Positions 1 through 8,600 of a DNA stretch of 64,000 nt are shown here, piece by piece. Source of the stretch: Pseudoalteromonas sp. OOF1S-7 (GTDB lineage Bacteria; Pseudomonadota; Gammaproteobacteria; Enterobacterales; Alteromonadaceae); the NCBI RefSeq assembly GCF_022347765.1, contig NZ_JAKRFZ010000014.1, positions 78,753 through 142,752 of the forward strand, in the 5' to 3' direction. Made by a program: the position numbers and the translations under genes. Position 1 is the stretch's first letter. The number at the start of each line of letters is the position of its first letter. The notes under the pieces were generated by a model. That model saw nothing but the letters and a program-made list of their open reading frames with translations. It was not told where the DNA came from and did no database searches.

Positions 1-399
1 GGCCTGACACCTATCTTGTGTATTGGTGAAACCCAAGCACAAAGAACAGAAGGCAAGACAGAAGAAGTTGTTAAACAACAGCTTGAAGCTGTGATAAAAA
101 AATTAGGCATAGCATCACTAGCAAATTCTGTGATAGCATACGAGCCAGTTTGGGCAATAGGTACCGGTTTAACAGCCACACCAGAGCAAGCTCAGGCAAC
201 ACATAAGTATATACGTGACTTGTTACATAGTTATGATCAACAAGTTGCAAGTGCACTGCGCATTTTATATGGCGGCAGTGTCAATGAAAGTAACAGTGAA
301 TTATTATTCGCACAAGCAGATATTGATGGTGGCCTGATAGGCGGAGCGAGTCTCAAACCTCAAAGCTTTAAAGCTATCTGTGAAAGTGCAAAGGGATAA
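1..399 (+). CDS. tpiA: Triose-phosphate isomerase, C-terminal part
   Basis: This is the 3' end of the gene for the glycolytic enzyme that interconverts dihydroxyacetone phosphate and glyceraldehyde 3-phosphate; the start lies before the window. Reading frame 1 is open from the first base and begins GLTPILCIGET. The catalytic glutamate sits in the family motif AYEPVWAIGTG, and ILYGGSVN is the phosphate-binding loop near the C terminus. Stop is TAA at 397-399. secG follows after 4 bases, the same tpiA-secG order seen in many gammaproteobacteria, so the two are probably co-transcribed. Confidence 0.97.
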   Translation, partial: GLTPILCIGETQAQRTEGKTEEVVKQQLEAVIKKLGIASLANSVIAYEPVWAIGTGLTATPEQAQATHKYIRDLLHSYDQQVASALRILYGGSVNESNSELLFAQADIDGGLIGGASLKPQSFKAICESAKG

Positions 400-403
400 G
401 TAA

Positions 404-751
404 ATGTACGAGATTCTTTTGGTTATTTATTTGGTCGTCTCGCTGTCTCTGATCGGTATGATCTTGATTCAGCAAGGCAAGGGCGCTGATATGGGGTCAT
501 CATTCGGTGCTGGCGCATCGGCGACTGTCTTTGGTTCATCAGGTGCTGGAAACTTTATGACCAAAACAACAACAATTCTTGCGACGGTTTTTTTCGTCCT
601 GAGTATTGTACTGGGAAGCATGACTGCAAGCCAAATCAAGCAGGCTGATCAGTGGGAAAATCTGGAAGCTCCGGCTGCGACTGTTGCACCTGCTGCGGAA
701 GATGTGCCTGCGTCAGAAGAGTCTCAAAACAACTCAGACGTCCCAAATTAG
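404..751 (+). CDS. secG: Protein translocase subunit SecG
   Basis: SecG is a small inner-membrane partner of SecYE that aids preprotein translocation. The 115-residue product has the family layout: a first membrane segment from about residue 3 to 22, a conserved glycine-rich cytoplasmic loop (QQGKGADMGSSFGAGAS), a second membrane segment at about 50-72, and an acidic, Ala/Pro-rich tail. The ATG at 404 lies 4 bases after tpiA. Two tRNA-Leu(GAG) genes follow 10 bases after the stop. In E. coli, too, a tRNA-Leu(GAG) gene (leuU) follows secG. Confidence 0.95.
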   Translation: MYEILLVIYLVVSLSLIGMILIQQGKGADMGSSFGAGASATVFGSSGAGNFMTKTTTILATVFFVLSIVLGSMTASQIKQADQWENLEAPAATVAPAAEDVPASEESQNNSDVPN

Positions 752-761
752 AAATTATTCA

Positions 762-847
762 GCGAACGTGGTGGAATTGGTAGACACGCCATCTTGAGGG
801 GGTGGTGAGCATAGCTCGTGGGGGTTCAAGTCCCCCCGTTCGCACCA
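762..847 (+). tRNA. leuU: tRNA-Leu (anticodon GAG), copy 1
   Basis: An 86-base class II tRNA with acceptor stem GCGAACG/CGTTCGC, D-arm GGTGGAATTGGTAGAC, anticodon stem CCATC/GGTGG, loop TTGAGGG (GAG at 796-798), a long variable arm (TGAGC/GCTCG), the T-arm GGTTCAAGTCC and an encoded CCA end. It reads CTC and CTT codons. It is probably transcribed through from secG; I see no separate promoter. Confidence 0.97.
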
Positions 848-928
848 AAATCAGAGCCAGAGATGCACTGGCTCTCTCATTATAAAGTGAGAAAAACGTG
901 TGACAAACACGCTGCATTACACCGAATT

Positions 929-1014
929 GCGAATGTGGTGGAATTGGTAGACACGCCATCTTGAGGGGGTGGTGAGCATAGCTCGTGGGGGTTCAAGTCC
1001 CCCCATTCGCACCA
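929..1014 (+). tRNA. leuU: tRNA-Leu (anticodon GAG), copy 2
   Basis: A second copy of the preceding tRNA (GAG at 963-965), 81 bases downstream of it. It is identical except for one acceptor-stem pair: position 6/67 is T-A instead of C-G (GCGAATG/CATTCGC). That paired change keeps the stem intact, so both copies look functional. CCA is encoded at 1012-1014. No clear hairpin terminator follows. Confidence 0.97.
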
Positions 1015-1130
1015 ATCGGGTATCTTTATTGCCTTCCTATTTTTTAAAAACTCCTAAATTTAAATTACTTAGCTGCGCCATTCTTCCCACATTGAGTTAC
1101 AATAAAAGAAATTAGTCTTTCCTTCTTTTT

Positions 1131-3110
1131 ATGCATTTTTCTGCTCATTTTATTTCCAGAGTATTCCATAACGTTAAATCCGTTGAGGTAAGCGCGCAGG
1201 GGATCAAGATATTGCGCCCTGGCCACGAAGAGTTATTGCCCTGGATGCAGCAATATCGGCCGCCTGTCATCACTGTTGACTGGCTGGGCGCACGGCTTGA
1301 GTGTTACAAACAGGACACTGTGCTGAGTATTCGAATACAAAAGTATCCTGAACCACAATTTCAGGGACAGCTTGAAGCGTTTTGGATTAATACACATAAA
1401 GTGCGCTTGTCTGGTTCGATAACATCGCTGGAGCAGCTTTTACAACGCCGTTACCTGTCTGTACGTTACTGGGCGGCAACGCGCTCCGTTATCGCCGAAT
1501 TGGCAAAGTACTGGAGTGGCTGGCAAAGTCAGGCTGGCCTGCCTGAGACTTTGCAGCAAGCCCAGTATACGGTAACTGAGCTTAATGGCTGGCAGGAAAC
1601 AGATCTGGCTCAATTCAGAGAAGCCTATATTCAGGCTCAATTATCTCGTTATGCGTCCTTTTTCGATACCGTATGCGCTCAGCCGCTTACTCAGGCCCAG
1701 CGCCGAGCCTGCGTGGTGCAGGATGAGCGTCAGTTATTGTTAGCCGGGGCAGGCACAGGCAAGACCAGCGTCATGGTCGCTAAGGCTGCATACCTGTTGC
1801 ACTCGCAACAGGTAACAGCAGAGCAGGTACTGATGCTGGCATATGGTAAAGAGGCCGCTGCTGAAATGCAGCAAAGGCTCAGTCACAGCAAGGTGAAAGT
1901 GGAATGTGCCACGTTTCATAGCCTGGGCCTGGAGATCATTGCACAGGCTGAAGGCCGCAAACCAAAACTGTCCGCACTCTGTCAGAATGACACCGCCAGA
2001 GCGCAGTTTATTGCTGAGACACTGGCATCGCTTTGCCAGGATCCGCTCTATCTGCGTGATTTACTCGTGCTACTCAAACGCCAATTTGCCGAGACAGAGA
2101 AGTGTGAAAAGCTTGTTCTGGCATCTCATGCTGCACAGAGACTTATACGTCAGTTTTCAGAAGCGCTGAGCTTTTACAAGCAGGCGCTGTTTTTGGGTAA
2201 AGTTCAGTCTCTCAGTCAGGAGTTTGAGCTCTGGAACAGCTGTTTTCGACCAGTCCTGACCGACTATCAACTCTACCTGCAGAAAGAACAATGTATAGAC
2301 TTTGATGATATGATCACGCGAGCGATTGAGCATGTACGTAGTGGCCAGTTCAGGAGCCCCTGGCAAGTAGTTTTGGTCGACGAGTTTCAGGACATTTCTC
2401 CGTTAAGAGCGGCCTTGCTTAAAGCACTACTGGGACAGAATAACAGTAATGCATTGTTTGCAGTGGGCGATGACTGGCAGGCGATATATCGCTTTAGTGG
2501 TGGGGATATCTCGATGACGACGCATTTTGCTGAACACTTTGGCGAGGCAACTATCCAGCAACTCGACATGACTTTTCGTTATCCGCAGCAGTTACTGGAT
2601 ATTGCCAGCGAGTTTGTTTGTCAGAATCCAAATCAATTGATGAAACGGGTGAATTCGAGCAAGGTAGCGACCTGTCCGGCACTGATAGCTCGCCCGGATG
2701 ATGAGAATGCGCTAAACATAGCGATAGAGGGGTTTTTAGATCTCACAGCTGAACCCTGCACGGTGCTTTTGCTGGCTCGCAATCACAAGTTTTTGCCCAC
2801 ACCTGAGGCAGTATCCAGGCTCTCACAGTGTTTTCCGCGTGCCCAAATTACGGCTTTGACCTTTCATGGCGCCAAAGGCAAAGAAGCGGACTTTAGCATT
2901 TTGCTGGGGCTACACAAAGACAGTGTACCTGCCCGGCAGCAAAGTGCAGCTATCATCGAGGCGTTGCTGCCTGAGGCCGAGTCATATCCGGATGCCGAAG
3001 AACGTCGACTGTTTTATGTGGCGCTCACCCGTGCCCGCAAGCAGGTTTGTTTACTGGTACCTGATGAACCCAGCCCATTTATCGAACAGACGCTGGCGCT
3101 GCTAGACTAA
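1131..3110 (+). CDS. helD: DNA helicase IV (UvrD/Rep superfamily I helicase)
   Basis: A 3'-5' superfamily 1 DNA helicase, 659 residues, close in length and motif order to E. coli HelD (684). Walker A is AGAGTGKT at residues 205-212, Walker B VDEFQDIS at about 416-423, motif III GDDWQAIYRF at 446-455, and the motif VI region YVALTRAR near residue 630. The roughly 180-residue N-terminal region before the helicase core is typical of HelD rather than UvrD or Rep. The ATG at 1131 was chosen because it gives the family N terminus. It is a stand-alone gene between tRNA-Leu and rimK. The family acts in recombination and repair; its precise role here is inferred. Confidence 0.9.
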   Translation: MHFSAHFISRVFHNVKSVEVSAQGIKILRPGHEELLPWMQQYRPPVITVDWLGARLECYKQDTVLSIRIQKYPEPQFQGQLEAFWINTHKVRLSGSITSLEQLLQRRYLSVRYWAATRSVIAELAKYWSGWQSQAGLPETLQQAQYTVTELNGWQETDLAQFREAYIQAQLSRYASFFDTVCAQPLTQAQRRACVVQDERQLLLAGAGTGKTSVMVAKAAYLLHSQQVTAEQVLMLAYGKEAAAEMQQRLSHSKVKVECATFHSLGLEIIAQAEGRKPKLSALCQNDTARAQFIAETLASLCQDPLYLRDLLVLLKRQFAETEKCEKLVLASHAAQRLIRQFSEALSFYKQALFLGKVQSLSQEFELWNSCFRPVLTDYQLYLQKEQCIDFDDMITRAIEHVRSGQFRSPWQVVLVDEFQDISPLRAALLKALLGQNNSNALFAVGDDWQAIYRFSGGDISMTTHFAEHFGEATIQQLDMTFRYPQQLLDIASEFVCQNPNQLMKRVNSSKVATCPALIARPDDENALNIAIEGFLDLTAEPCTVLLLARNHKFLPTPEAVSRLSQCFPRAQITALTFHGAKGKEADFSILLGLHKDSVPARQQSAAIIEALLPEAESYPDAEERRLFYVALTRARKQVCLLVPDEPSPFIEQTLALLD

Positions 3111-3222
3111 TACGTCGGGCGGGAATTCTTTTATCCTGACGACAAAATAATTTTGTTGTACTTTACGCCTGCAGCTTTCCATAATTCGCGCTTTGAAACA
3201 CGAGCAATCATAGAGAACCCCA

Positions 3223-4200
3223 ATGCGTGGATGGATTATATACAAAGACTCAGCAACCCTGCTAAAACCAGAAACTTACGAGATCAAGCGGCTACTGGAA
3301 GTCGCTCAGGAAGAGAATATTGATCTACAGGTTTATTCTCCCGATCAGTTTGACTTGCTGGTATCCCGGGAAGATGATCAGAGTGTTCTGATCGATGGTG
3401 AGCCGGTATCATTGCCCGATTTTGTGCTGCCACGCATGGGGGCAGGTACAACTTATTTTGCGCTGGCGATCATTCGCCATCTGGAGCGCCTCGGTGTGCA
3501 TTGCTTTAACAGTTCCGAGGCCATCGAAACGGTCAAGGATAAATTGTTTGCACAACAAATCCTGGCACAACAGAATTTGCCCACGCCGAAGACCATGCTG
3601 GTGAAATTCCCAGTTAATATCGATTTGGTTGAAAAGCAAATAGGTTTTCCGGTGGTGGTAAAAACGCTGTCTGGTTCGCAAGGCAGCGGAGTCTTTTTGT
3701 CTAAGTCCCGCAGTGAGTTTGATGATCTCATGCAGCTCATTGAAGCAACCAGCCCGAAAGCCAATATTATTTTGCAAAAATTCATCAAATCCAGCCATGG
3801 CAGAGATTTACGGGTACTAACGATCGGTGGCCGTGTGGTGGCCTGTATGGAGCGAAACTCTGGCGGCGCGAACTTTAAAGCAAACGTGAGTGCAGGTGCC
3901 AAAGGCCTGTCTCATCCGATCACGCCTGAGATAGAATGGCTAGCGACTCAAACGGCCAATATTCTCAATCTGGATATGGCGGGTATTGATCTGTTGTTTG
4001 ATGAAGAACACTTTAAGATCTGTGAAGCCAATTCGAGTCCGGGCTTTGAAGGGCTTGAGGCCGCCGTAGATGTGGATGTTGCGCGGGAAATTTTGCACTT
4101 TATTCGTATTCGCTTAGGGATTTTTGACAAGAAAGCGCCGAAGCAACCAGATGTCAAAAAACCTGCTGTTAAAGCACAACCAGCAGCTACTACCGTCTAA
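3223..4200 (+). CDS. rimK: RimK-family ATP-grasp amino-acid ligase
   Basis: The 325-residue product matches RimK, the ATP-grasp enzyme that adds glutamates to the C terminus of ribosomal protein S6. An N-terminal pre-ATP-grasp domain (about 1-100) is followed by ATP-binding elements VKTLSGSQGSGVFL (about 145-158) and the metal-binding end GIDLLFDEEHFKICEANSSPGFEG (about 255-278). The last 25 residues are a Lys/Ala/Pro-rich tail beyond the usual 300-residue length. No partner gene lies next to it. The substrate could be a peptide other than S6, since related ligases vary. Confidence 0.85.
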   Translation: MRGWIIYKDSATLLKPETYEIKRLLEVAQEENIDLQVYSPDQFDLLVSREDDQSVLIDGEPVSLPDFVLPRMGAGTTYFALAIIRHLERLGVHCFNSSEAIETVKDKLFAQQILAQQNLPTPKTMLVKFPVNIDLVEKQIGFPVVVKTLSGSQGSGVFLSKSRSEFDDLMQLIEATSPKANIILQKFIKSSHGRDLRVLTIGGRVVACMERNSGGANFKANVSAGAKGLSHPITPEIEWLATQTANILNLDMAGIDLLFDEEHFKICEANSSPGFEGLEAAVDVDVAREILHFIRIRLGIFDKKAPKQPDVKKPAVKAQPAATTV

Positions 4201-4220
4201 ATATCAACGCTTTTGGCTCA

Positions 4221-4258
4221 CTATGATACCAGTAGAAAAATGTCCTCTGGTATCATAG
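4221..4258. terminator. Hairpin between convergent rimK and PspB-like gene
   Basis: A perfect 12-bp inverted repeat: CTATGATACCAG at 4221-4232 and CTGGTATCATAG at 4247-4258, with a 14-base loop. It lies just after rimK and its right arm contains the stop codon of the convergent gene (4253-4255). A shared bidirectional terminator is likely, although neither side has a long T run. Confidence 0.6.
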
Positions 4259-4483
4259 CTTATTAATTTCTCTTGCAACCTGATAGCCATCTTCGGTGAC
4301 GATCTGTTCAAGTACCGCAACCCGTGATTGCAGTTGTTTGATTTCTTCTTGCATGGCCTGCTTCTCAGCCTGACTCATTCCATCGAGCTTCTTCATTTCC
4401 AGGCGTTTAGCATAGATTTCCCGAACAGTGCCAAAACCCACTGCGATCAAAACAATCAAAAAAATCATTGTGGTACCGGGCAT
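4253..4483 (-). CDS. Small PspB-like membrane protein
   Basis: A 76-residue protein with one N-terminal membrane helix (about residues 5-22) followed by a basic stretch and a charged coiled coil (about 32-63, SQAEKQAMQEEIKQLQSRV). Its end, RVAVLEQIVTEDGYQVAREI, resembles the tail of phage-shock protein B (RIQALESILDAEHPNWR in E. coli). PspB anchors part of the envelope-stress response with PspA and PspC, but no psp genes lie nearby, so the assignment rests on architecture and short similarity. The ATG at 4481-4483 has GGAT upstream. It is a single gene convergent with rimK. Confidence 0.65.
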   Translation of the reverse strand: MPGTTMIFLIVLIAVGFGTVREIYAKRLEMKKLDGMSQAEKQAMQEEIKQLQSRVAVLEQIVTEDGYQVAREINKL

Positions 4484-4610
4484 ACTTATTATCCATTTTC
4501 ATATTTACTACTCCAATCGTAGCAAATTATAAACAAGAGATCTGTGGCCTATCTGTTTCAAGATGTGATTTGGAGTGTGGGCGACGACTCATGCGCCCAC
4601 GGGGCTGAGG

Positions 4611-5267
4611 CTATTCGTACGGTAAAGGATCACTTGCCTGATTTAATTCAAAGGCTTCAAGGCGCTCCTGGCATGCACCACACTTGCCGCATGCTTTTTC
4701 ACGGCCGTTATAACAGGTCCAGGTTTTACTGTAGTCGAGTCCCATTTTCAGGCCGTCTGTGAGGATCTCAATTTTACTGTTGTTTAGGTAAGGGCAGACA
4801 ATTTCAATCTCTTCGTAATTGGCGATACGACAGACGTCGTCCATTTTTTTCACAAACTCGGGACGACAATCCGGATAAATTGCATGGTCGCCAGAGTGGG
4901 CACCGTAAAAGACCTTGCTTGCTTTTAGCGACACCGCATAGCCCACCGCCAGAGACAATAAGATCATATTGCGATTTGGCACAACCGTGCTCTTCATGCT
5001 TTCTTCTTCGTAGTGGCCTTCCGGCACGTCAATGTCATCGGTCAGGGAAGAGCCGCCAATGAGTTGATTGATAGCAGAAATATCGACAATTTTATGTGAC
5101 ACACCGAGCTCATTACAAGCTTGCCGTGCAATTTCGAGCTCTTTCACATGTCGCTGGCCATAATTGAAAGACAATGCATAGACTTCATAGCCCGATTTGA
5201 GAGCCTTGTTCAGGACCGTATATGAATCCATACCACCGGAATATATTACAACGACTTTTTCGCTCAT
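4611..5267 (-). CDS. queC: 7-cyano-7-deazaguanine (preQ0) synthase QueC
   Basis: QueC converts 7-carboxy-7-deazaguanine to preQ0 with ATP and ammonia in queuosine synthesis. The 218-residue product opens with the PP-loop SGGMDS (residues 9-14) and carries the family block FNYGQRHVKELE and a C-terminal zinc site with four cysteines (CYNGREKACGKCGACQ). I chose ATG at 5265-5267 over an in-frame position 13 codons upstream because it gives MSEKVVVIYSGGMDS, like the E. coli start, with GAGGC as ribosome site. It is transcribed away from queE, which makes its substrate. Confidence 0.95.
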   Translation of the reverse strand: MSEKVVVIYSGGMDSYTVLNKALKSGYEVYALSFNYGQRHVKELEIARQACNELGVSHKIVDISAINQLIGGSSLTDDIDVPEGHYEEESMKSTVVPNRNMILLSLAVGYAVSLKASKVFYGAHSGDHAIYPDCRPEFVKKMDDVCRIANYEEIEIVCPYLNNSKIEILTDGLKMGLDYSKTWTCYNGREKACGKCGACQERLEAFELNQASDPLPYE

Positions 5268-5356
5268 TGGTTTGCCTCGTTTATGTGCTCGATTACTCAC
5301 TGACATACTCGCAATTTTAATAGAGGTTTATGTCAGGGCGCGATATACTACACGGC

Positions 5357-5406
5357 CGCTGAAAAAATGACAATCCGATGGGTCAGATTATGTCAGTTTT
5401 TCAGCG
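5357..5406. promoter_or_regulatory. Inverted repeat in queC-queE spacer
   Basis: Two 16-base arms, CGCTGAAAAAATGACA (5357-5372) and TGTCAGTTTTTCAGCG (5391-5406), pair with one mismatch around an 18-base spacer. It sits in the 229-bp divergent promoter region, so it could be an operator for both genes or an RNA structure in either leader. It does not match the preQ1 riboswitch layouts I know. No T run follows, so it is unlikely to be a terminator. Confidence 0.45.
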
Positions 5407-5496
5407 TTGTGGCTGTCGCCAATATAAAATGTAACTGTTATTAAGTCGTCATGTGTCCGGTTTTAAACCGGGATGTAAAGTGAGTTCGGAGCTGTT

Positions 5497-6162
5497 TTGT
5501 ACAAGATAAATGAAGTGTTTGAAACCATCCAGGGTGAAGCCAGCCACACCGGTGTGCCTTCCATTTTTGTGCGCTTGCAGGGGTGTCCTGTTGGTTGCGC
5601 CTGGTGTGATACCAAACAAACCTGGGAGGTAGACCCGGTTTATCTAGTGAGCCTTGAACAAACGGTCGAGAAAAAAGCTGACTCTGATTATTGGGCCAAT
5701 GCCACGCCAGAGCAACTGTTGGCTTTGTTTGAAGAACGGGGTTATACCGCAAAACACGTTGTGATCACCGGCGGAGAGCCTTGTATGTATGACCTTAACC
5801 CCTTGTGTGACACACTACATGCAAAGGGATATCACACTCAGGTCGAAACCAGTGGTACGTTTGAGATCCTGGTTCCTGAGAAAACCTGGGTAACGGTCTC
5901 ACCAAAGATTAATATGCGGGGAGGCTACAAAGTGCTTACCAGTGCCATGCAAAGAGCAGATGAAATCAAGCATCCGGTCGCGATGGAAAAGCATGTGGAA
6001 GAGCTGGAGGCCTTGTTTGAGCAAACCGGCGTTCAGCCCAAGCTGGTCTATTTGCAACCTATCAGCCAGAAGGCCAAAGCTACCAAGCTGGCGATCGATA
6101 CCTGTAAACAGAAAAACTGGCGCTTGTCTGTGCAGGTACATAAGTATATCGGTATCAGCTAA
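5497..6162 (+). CDS. queE: 7-carboxy-7-deazaguanine synthase QueE
   Basis: A radical SAM enzyme that makes 7-carboxy-7-deazaguanine from 6-carboxytetrahydropterin, the step before QueC. The 221-residue product follows E. coli QueE along its length: NEVFETIQGE, the cluster motif CPVGCAWC (Cx3Cx2C, about residues 30-37), VVITGGEP and SPKINMRGGY. The start is a TTG at 5497 with GGAG at 5488-5491; the only nearby in-frame ATG (5473) runs straight into a stop. The TAA stop overlaps the stop of the convergent AraC gene by 4 bases. Confidence 0.95.
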   Translation: MYKINEVFETIQGEASHTGVPSIFVRLQGCPVGCAWCDTKQTWEVDPVYLVSLEQTVEKKADSDYWANATPEQLLALFEERGYTAKHVVITGGEPCMYDLNPLCDTLHAKGYHTQVETSGTFEILVPEKTWVTVSPKINMRGGYKVLTSAMQRADEIKHPVAMEKHVEELEALFEQTGVQPKLVYLQPISQKAKATKLAIDTCKQKNWRLSVQVHKYIGIS

Positions 6163-7142
6163 CCGAGCGTGGTTGTAGCCAGCGGTTTCACTTTTAACCA
6201 AATCTCCAGCGCAATCACGTTATTTGCAGGTTCAGCATCGTGTTTGCGCTCTGCAGGCTGGTTGTAGTGTTCGATTAATGGCGCGTCGTCCGGCTCAAAA
6301 CCACTATTTGGTAACCAGGCGGCATACAGTGCCAGCTGAAAAGGGAGCAGATTCCCCACCAAACCCTGATAGTGAAAAACAGCATATTGTCCAGCCGCTA
6401 AGGTGCTGAGCCTGAAAGGGCTCAAAACGGCTGATTTTAAGCTTGCAGGGATCACCAGTGCACCGTCATATCTAGCTTTATCCAGCGGAGTAAAAAGCGG
6501 ATTATCGTGACTGAACCCAAGTTTAGTAACACTTTGCTCGTCAAGACCATGTGTCCGGGCCCACTGTTGCAGCTGTTCCCAGCACTGCCAGATCCCGTCA
6601 AGATGATAACCTTGAGGTGCTCTGAGCGTACACAGCGTCATTGTATCAATGTTTATAACCTGGGCAGGTGTCGGGCATAGCGCTGTAGTTTGTTCAGACA
6701 TCCGGTCAGCTTGCAGCTGCATGAGTAATTCCATATTTATTTTCTGTGGCGGCAGGCTTTTTGTTAATTGTTTTCTTAGTCGTTCCGTTTTTCTGACACT
6801 GACTGGCGTAATGCCGTAGTGTTCTTTGAAAGAGCGTGTAAAGTTGGCACTGCTTGAGTAGCCGCAGTCCAGAGCGATGTTTGTCACACTTTTATCAGCA
6901 TGAAAAAATAGTAAAGAGGCAGCGCGCTCAAGCCTGACGCGATTACTGTATTGTGTCAGTGATTCACCCATCAGCGCAGAAAAAATGCGCTGAAAATGGT
7001 ACTTGGAGAAGTGACTGAGCAAAGCTGCTTTCTCCAGCGTAACCGGTTGGTCAGGATGGCTGTGGATGTAAGCTACCACAGGTTTTAAGCGTTGATAATA
7101 TAATTCGCGATGCTTGATTTGTTGATCAATATGATGCTGCAT
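6159..7142 (-). CDS. AraC-family regulator with GyrI-like effector domain
   Basis: A 327-residue transcription regulator with an N-terminal AraC-type double helix-turn-helix (about 20-120; ALLSHFSKYHFQRIFSALMG and a second helix pair around DCGYSSSANFTRSFKEHYG). It also has a C-terminal GyrI-like small-molecule-binding domain (about 165-325). This layout resembles E. coli Rob and related drug-responsive activators. It starts one base after the stop of the MATE exporter gene, so the two form one unit. A plausible job is to sense a toxic ligand and control the exporter; this is inferred from context. Confidence 0.85.
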   Translation of the reverse strand: MQHHIDQQIKHRELYYQRLKPVVAYIHSHPDQPVTLEKAALLSHFSKYHFQRIFSALMGESLTQYSNRVRLERAASLLFFHADKSVTNIALDCGYSSSANFTRSFKEHYGITPVSVRKTERLRKQLTKSLPPQKINMELLMQLQADRMSEQTTALCPTPAQVINIDTMTLCTLRAPQGYHLDGIWQCWEQLQQWARTHGLDEQSVTKLGFSHDNPLFTPLDKARYDGALVIPASLKSAVLSPFRLSTLAAGQYAVFHYQGLVGNLLPFQLALYAAWLPNSGFEPDDAPLIEHYNQPAERKHDAEPANNVIALEIWLKVKPLATTTLG

Positions 7143-7143
7143 T

Positions 7144-8508
7144 TTAGTTATCCAACTGAATTATATCTGTCTCTTTGTAGTGAAACCAACACAGTGTACA
7201 GGTAGCCAGCGCGGCGATAACGTCGGCACCGACGATCGCCATAAAGATCCCATTCAGGTCAAACCACAATGGCAATATCAGTAGCAATGGCGTAAACACA
7301 AAGATGATTCTGAGTGCGCTGTAAAAGCTGGCTCGACGCGTATCGCCAGTAGATTGATAGAATCCACTGGCAAGCAGCATAAAAGTGACTAGCGGTAAAC
7401 CCCACAGCGCAGAGTGTATCATGACCTGGCCGCTGAAAATAAGCTGCGGCTGGTCGGTGAACCAGGCCATAATACCCGGGGCAAATATGGCTAAGACTAG
7501 TACCAGTAGTGTGGCGTATAACATCATAGAGACTAGCGCTATCTTAATTGATTTACGTACGCGGACCAGGTTCTGTGCGGCAAAGTTATATGCACATAAT
7601 GTTTGGAAGGTGATCAACATAGCAATAAGGGGCAGGGTTGCGAAGGTTAGCACCCGGCCTAACATACTATAGGCGATAACCCAGGTTTCACCTGCTATCG
7701 TCATCAGCTGAATATTCATGATAGCGGTTTGCCAGCCAAGACATAGCTGAGTGATCAGTATGGGGGCGCCGGTTACCAAAATGGGTAGCCACTCCCTGTG
7801 GCTAATCGAAAAATATATGGGTGTAAGCCTGTCTGGATTTGTGAGCAAGTAGGCGGCAAATAGCAAAGCAACCACTTGTGAGGTGACCGTTGCGATTGCC
7901 GCGCCCGCAACACCCCATTCAAACACAGCAATAAATATATAATCCAATATGATGTTGAATCCTGCGGCTGTTAACATTAAAAACATCAGCTTCTGCGGCT
8001 GTCCTTCGGCTCGAAAAATGTCTCCAAGTACAGACAGAGTGATAGCAACAAAGCTAAATAGTATAATGGGATGCAGATAGGCATAAGCATCTGCCTGGAA
8101 TAGTGGCTTGACGCTCAGCCAGTTTAATATTTCCAGCGGATAGAGCCAGCCTAAAAGAAGGAGCATTGTACTCAGGATAATGGCGATTTGGAGTGTATGA
8201 CCGATTATCAGCCCGGCCTTTACGCGCTGTTGTACACCCAGCTGGCGCGTTACCAGCGTAGCCATGCCAGAACTGAGCATGGCAGCCAGTGCGGCAATCC
8301 CCATTTGTACAGGGAATACCATGGCAACGGCGCCCAGCGCCTGCTCACCAATAAAATGGCTGATAAATAGCCCATCGACCAGGTTGTAAAGCCCGACGAC
8401 CAGCATACCGATACAAACTGGAAAAAAGTGTTTCAGGAACAAAGCGCTGACAGGTTCGGTCACGAGGTGATCTGTACCATGAGACACGCGGTGATGGTTT
8501 ACTGACAT
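7144..8508 (-). CDS. MATE-family multidrug efflux transporter
   Basis: A 454-residue membrane protein with about twelve hydrophobic segments in two six-helix halves and the MATE (MatE) sequence style, for example LYNLVDGLFISHFIGEQALGA near residue 40 and QALGAVAMVFPVQMGIAALA after it. MATE proteins export cationic drugs or metabolites by sodium or proton antiport. The ATG at 8506-8508 follows a clear AGGAAAG ribosome site. It is the first gene of a two-gene unit with the AraC/GyrI regulator. The substrate cannot be told from sequence. Confidence 0.9.
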   Translation of the reverse strand: MSVNHHRVSHGTDHLVTEPVSALFLKHFFPVCIGMLVVGLYNLVDGLFISHFIGEQALGAVAMVFPVQMGIAALAAMLSSGMATLVTRQLGVQQRVKAGLIIGHTLQIAIILSTMLLLLGWLYPLEILNWLSVKPLFQADAYAYLHPIILFSFVAITLSVLGDIFRAEGQPQKLMFLMLTAAGFNIILDYIFIAVFEWGVAGAAIATVTSQVVALLFAAYLLTNPDRLTPIYFSISHREWLPILVTGAPILITQLCLGWQTAIMNIQLMTIAGETWVIAYSMLGRVLTFATLPLIAMLITFQTLCAYNFAAQNLVRVRKSIKIALVSMMLYATLLVLVLAIFAPGIMAWFTDQPQLIFSGQVMIHSALWGLPLVTFMLLASGFYQSTGDTRRASFYSALRIIFVFTPLLLILPLWFDLNGIFMAIVGADVIAALATCTLCWFHYKETDIIQLDN

Positions 8509-8600
8509 TAAGACTTTCCTGCAAGATATTAGCGTCAGGCTAGTCTAAGGACCTTATCTCAGGAAAAATATTCAAATCTTGCGCACTTAGCTAAACGTAC

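Noticed and set aside
759..959. Minus-strand frame across the two tRNA-Leu genes
   Set aside because: It is the complement of tRNA sequence and not a gene.
3409..3902. Long minus-strand frames inside rimK
   Set aside because: They are antisense to a well-conserved enzyme and have no support of their own.
5268..5496. preQ1 riboswitch before queC or queE
   Set aside because: No match to the known short aptamer layouts that I can recognise; only the plain dyad is visible.
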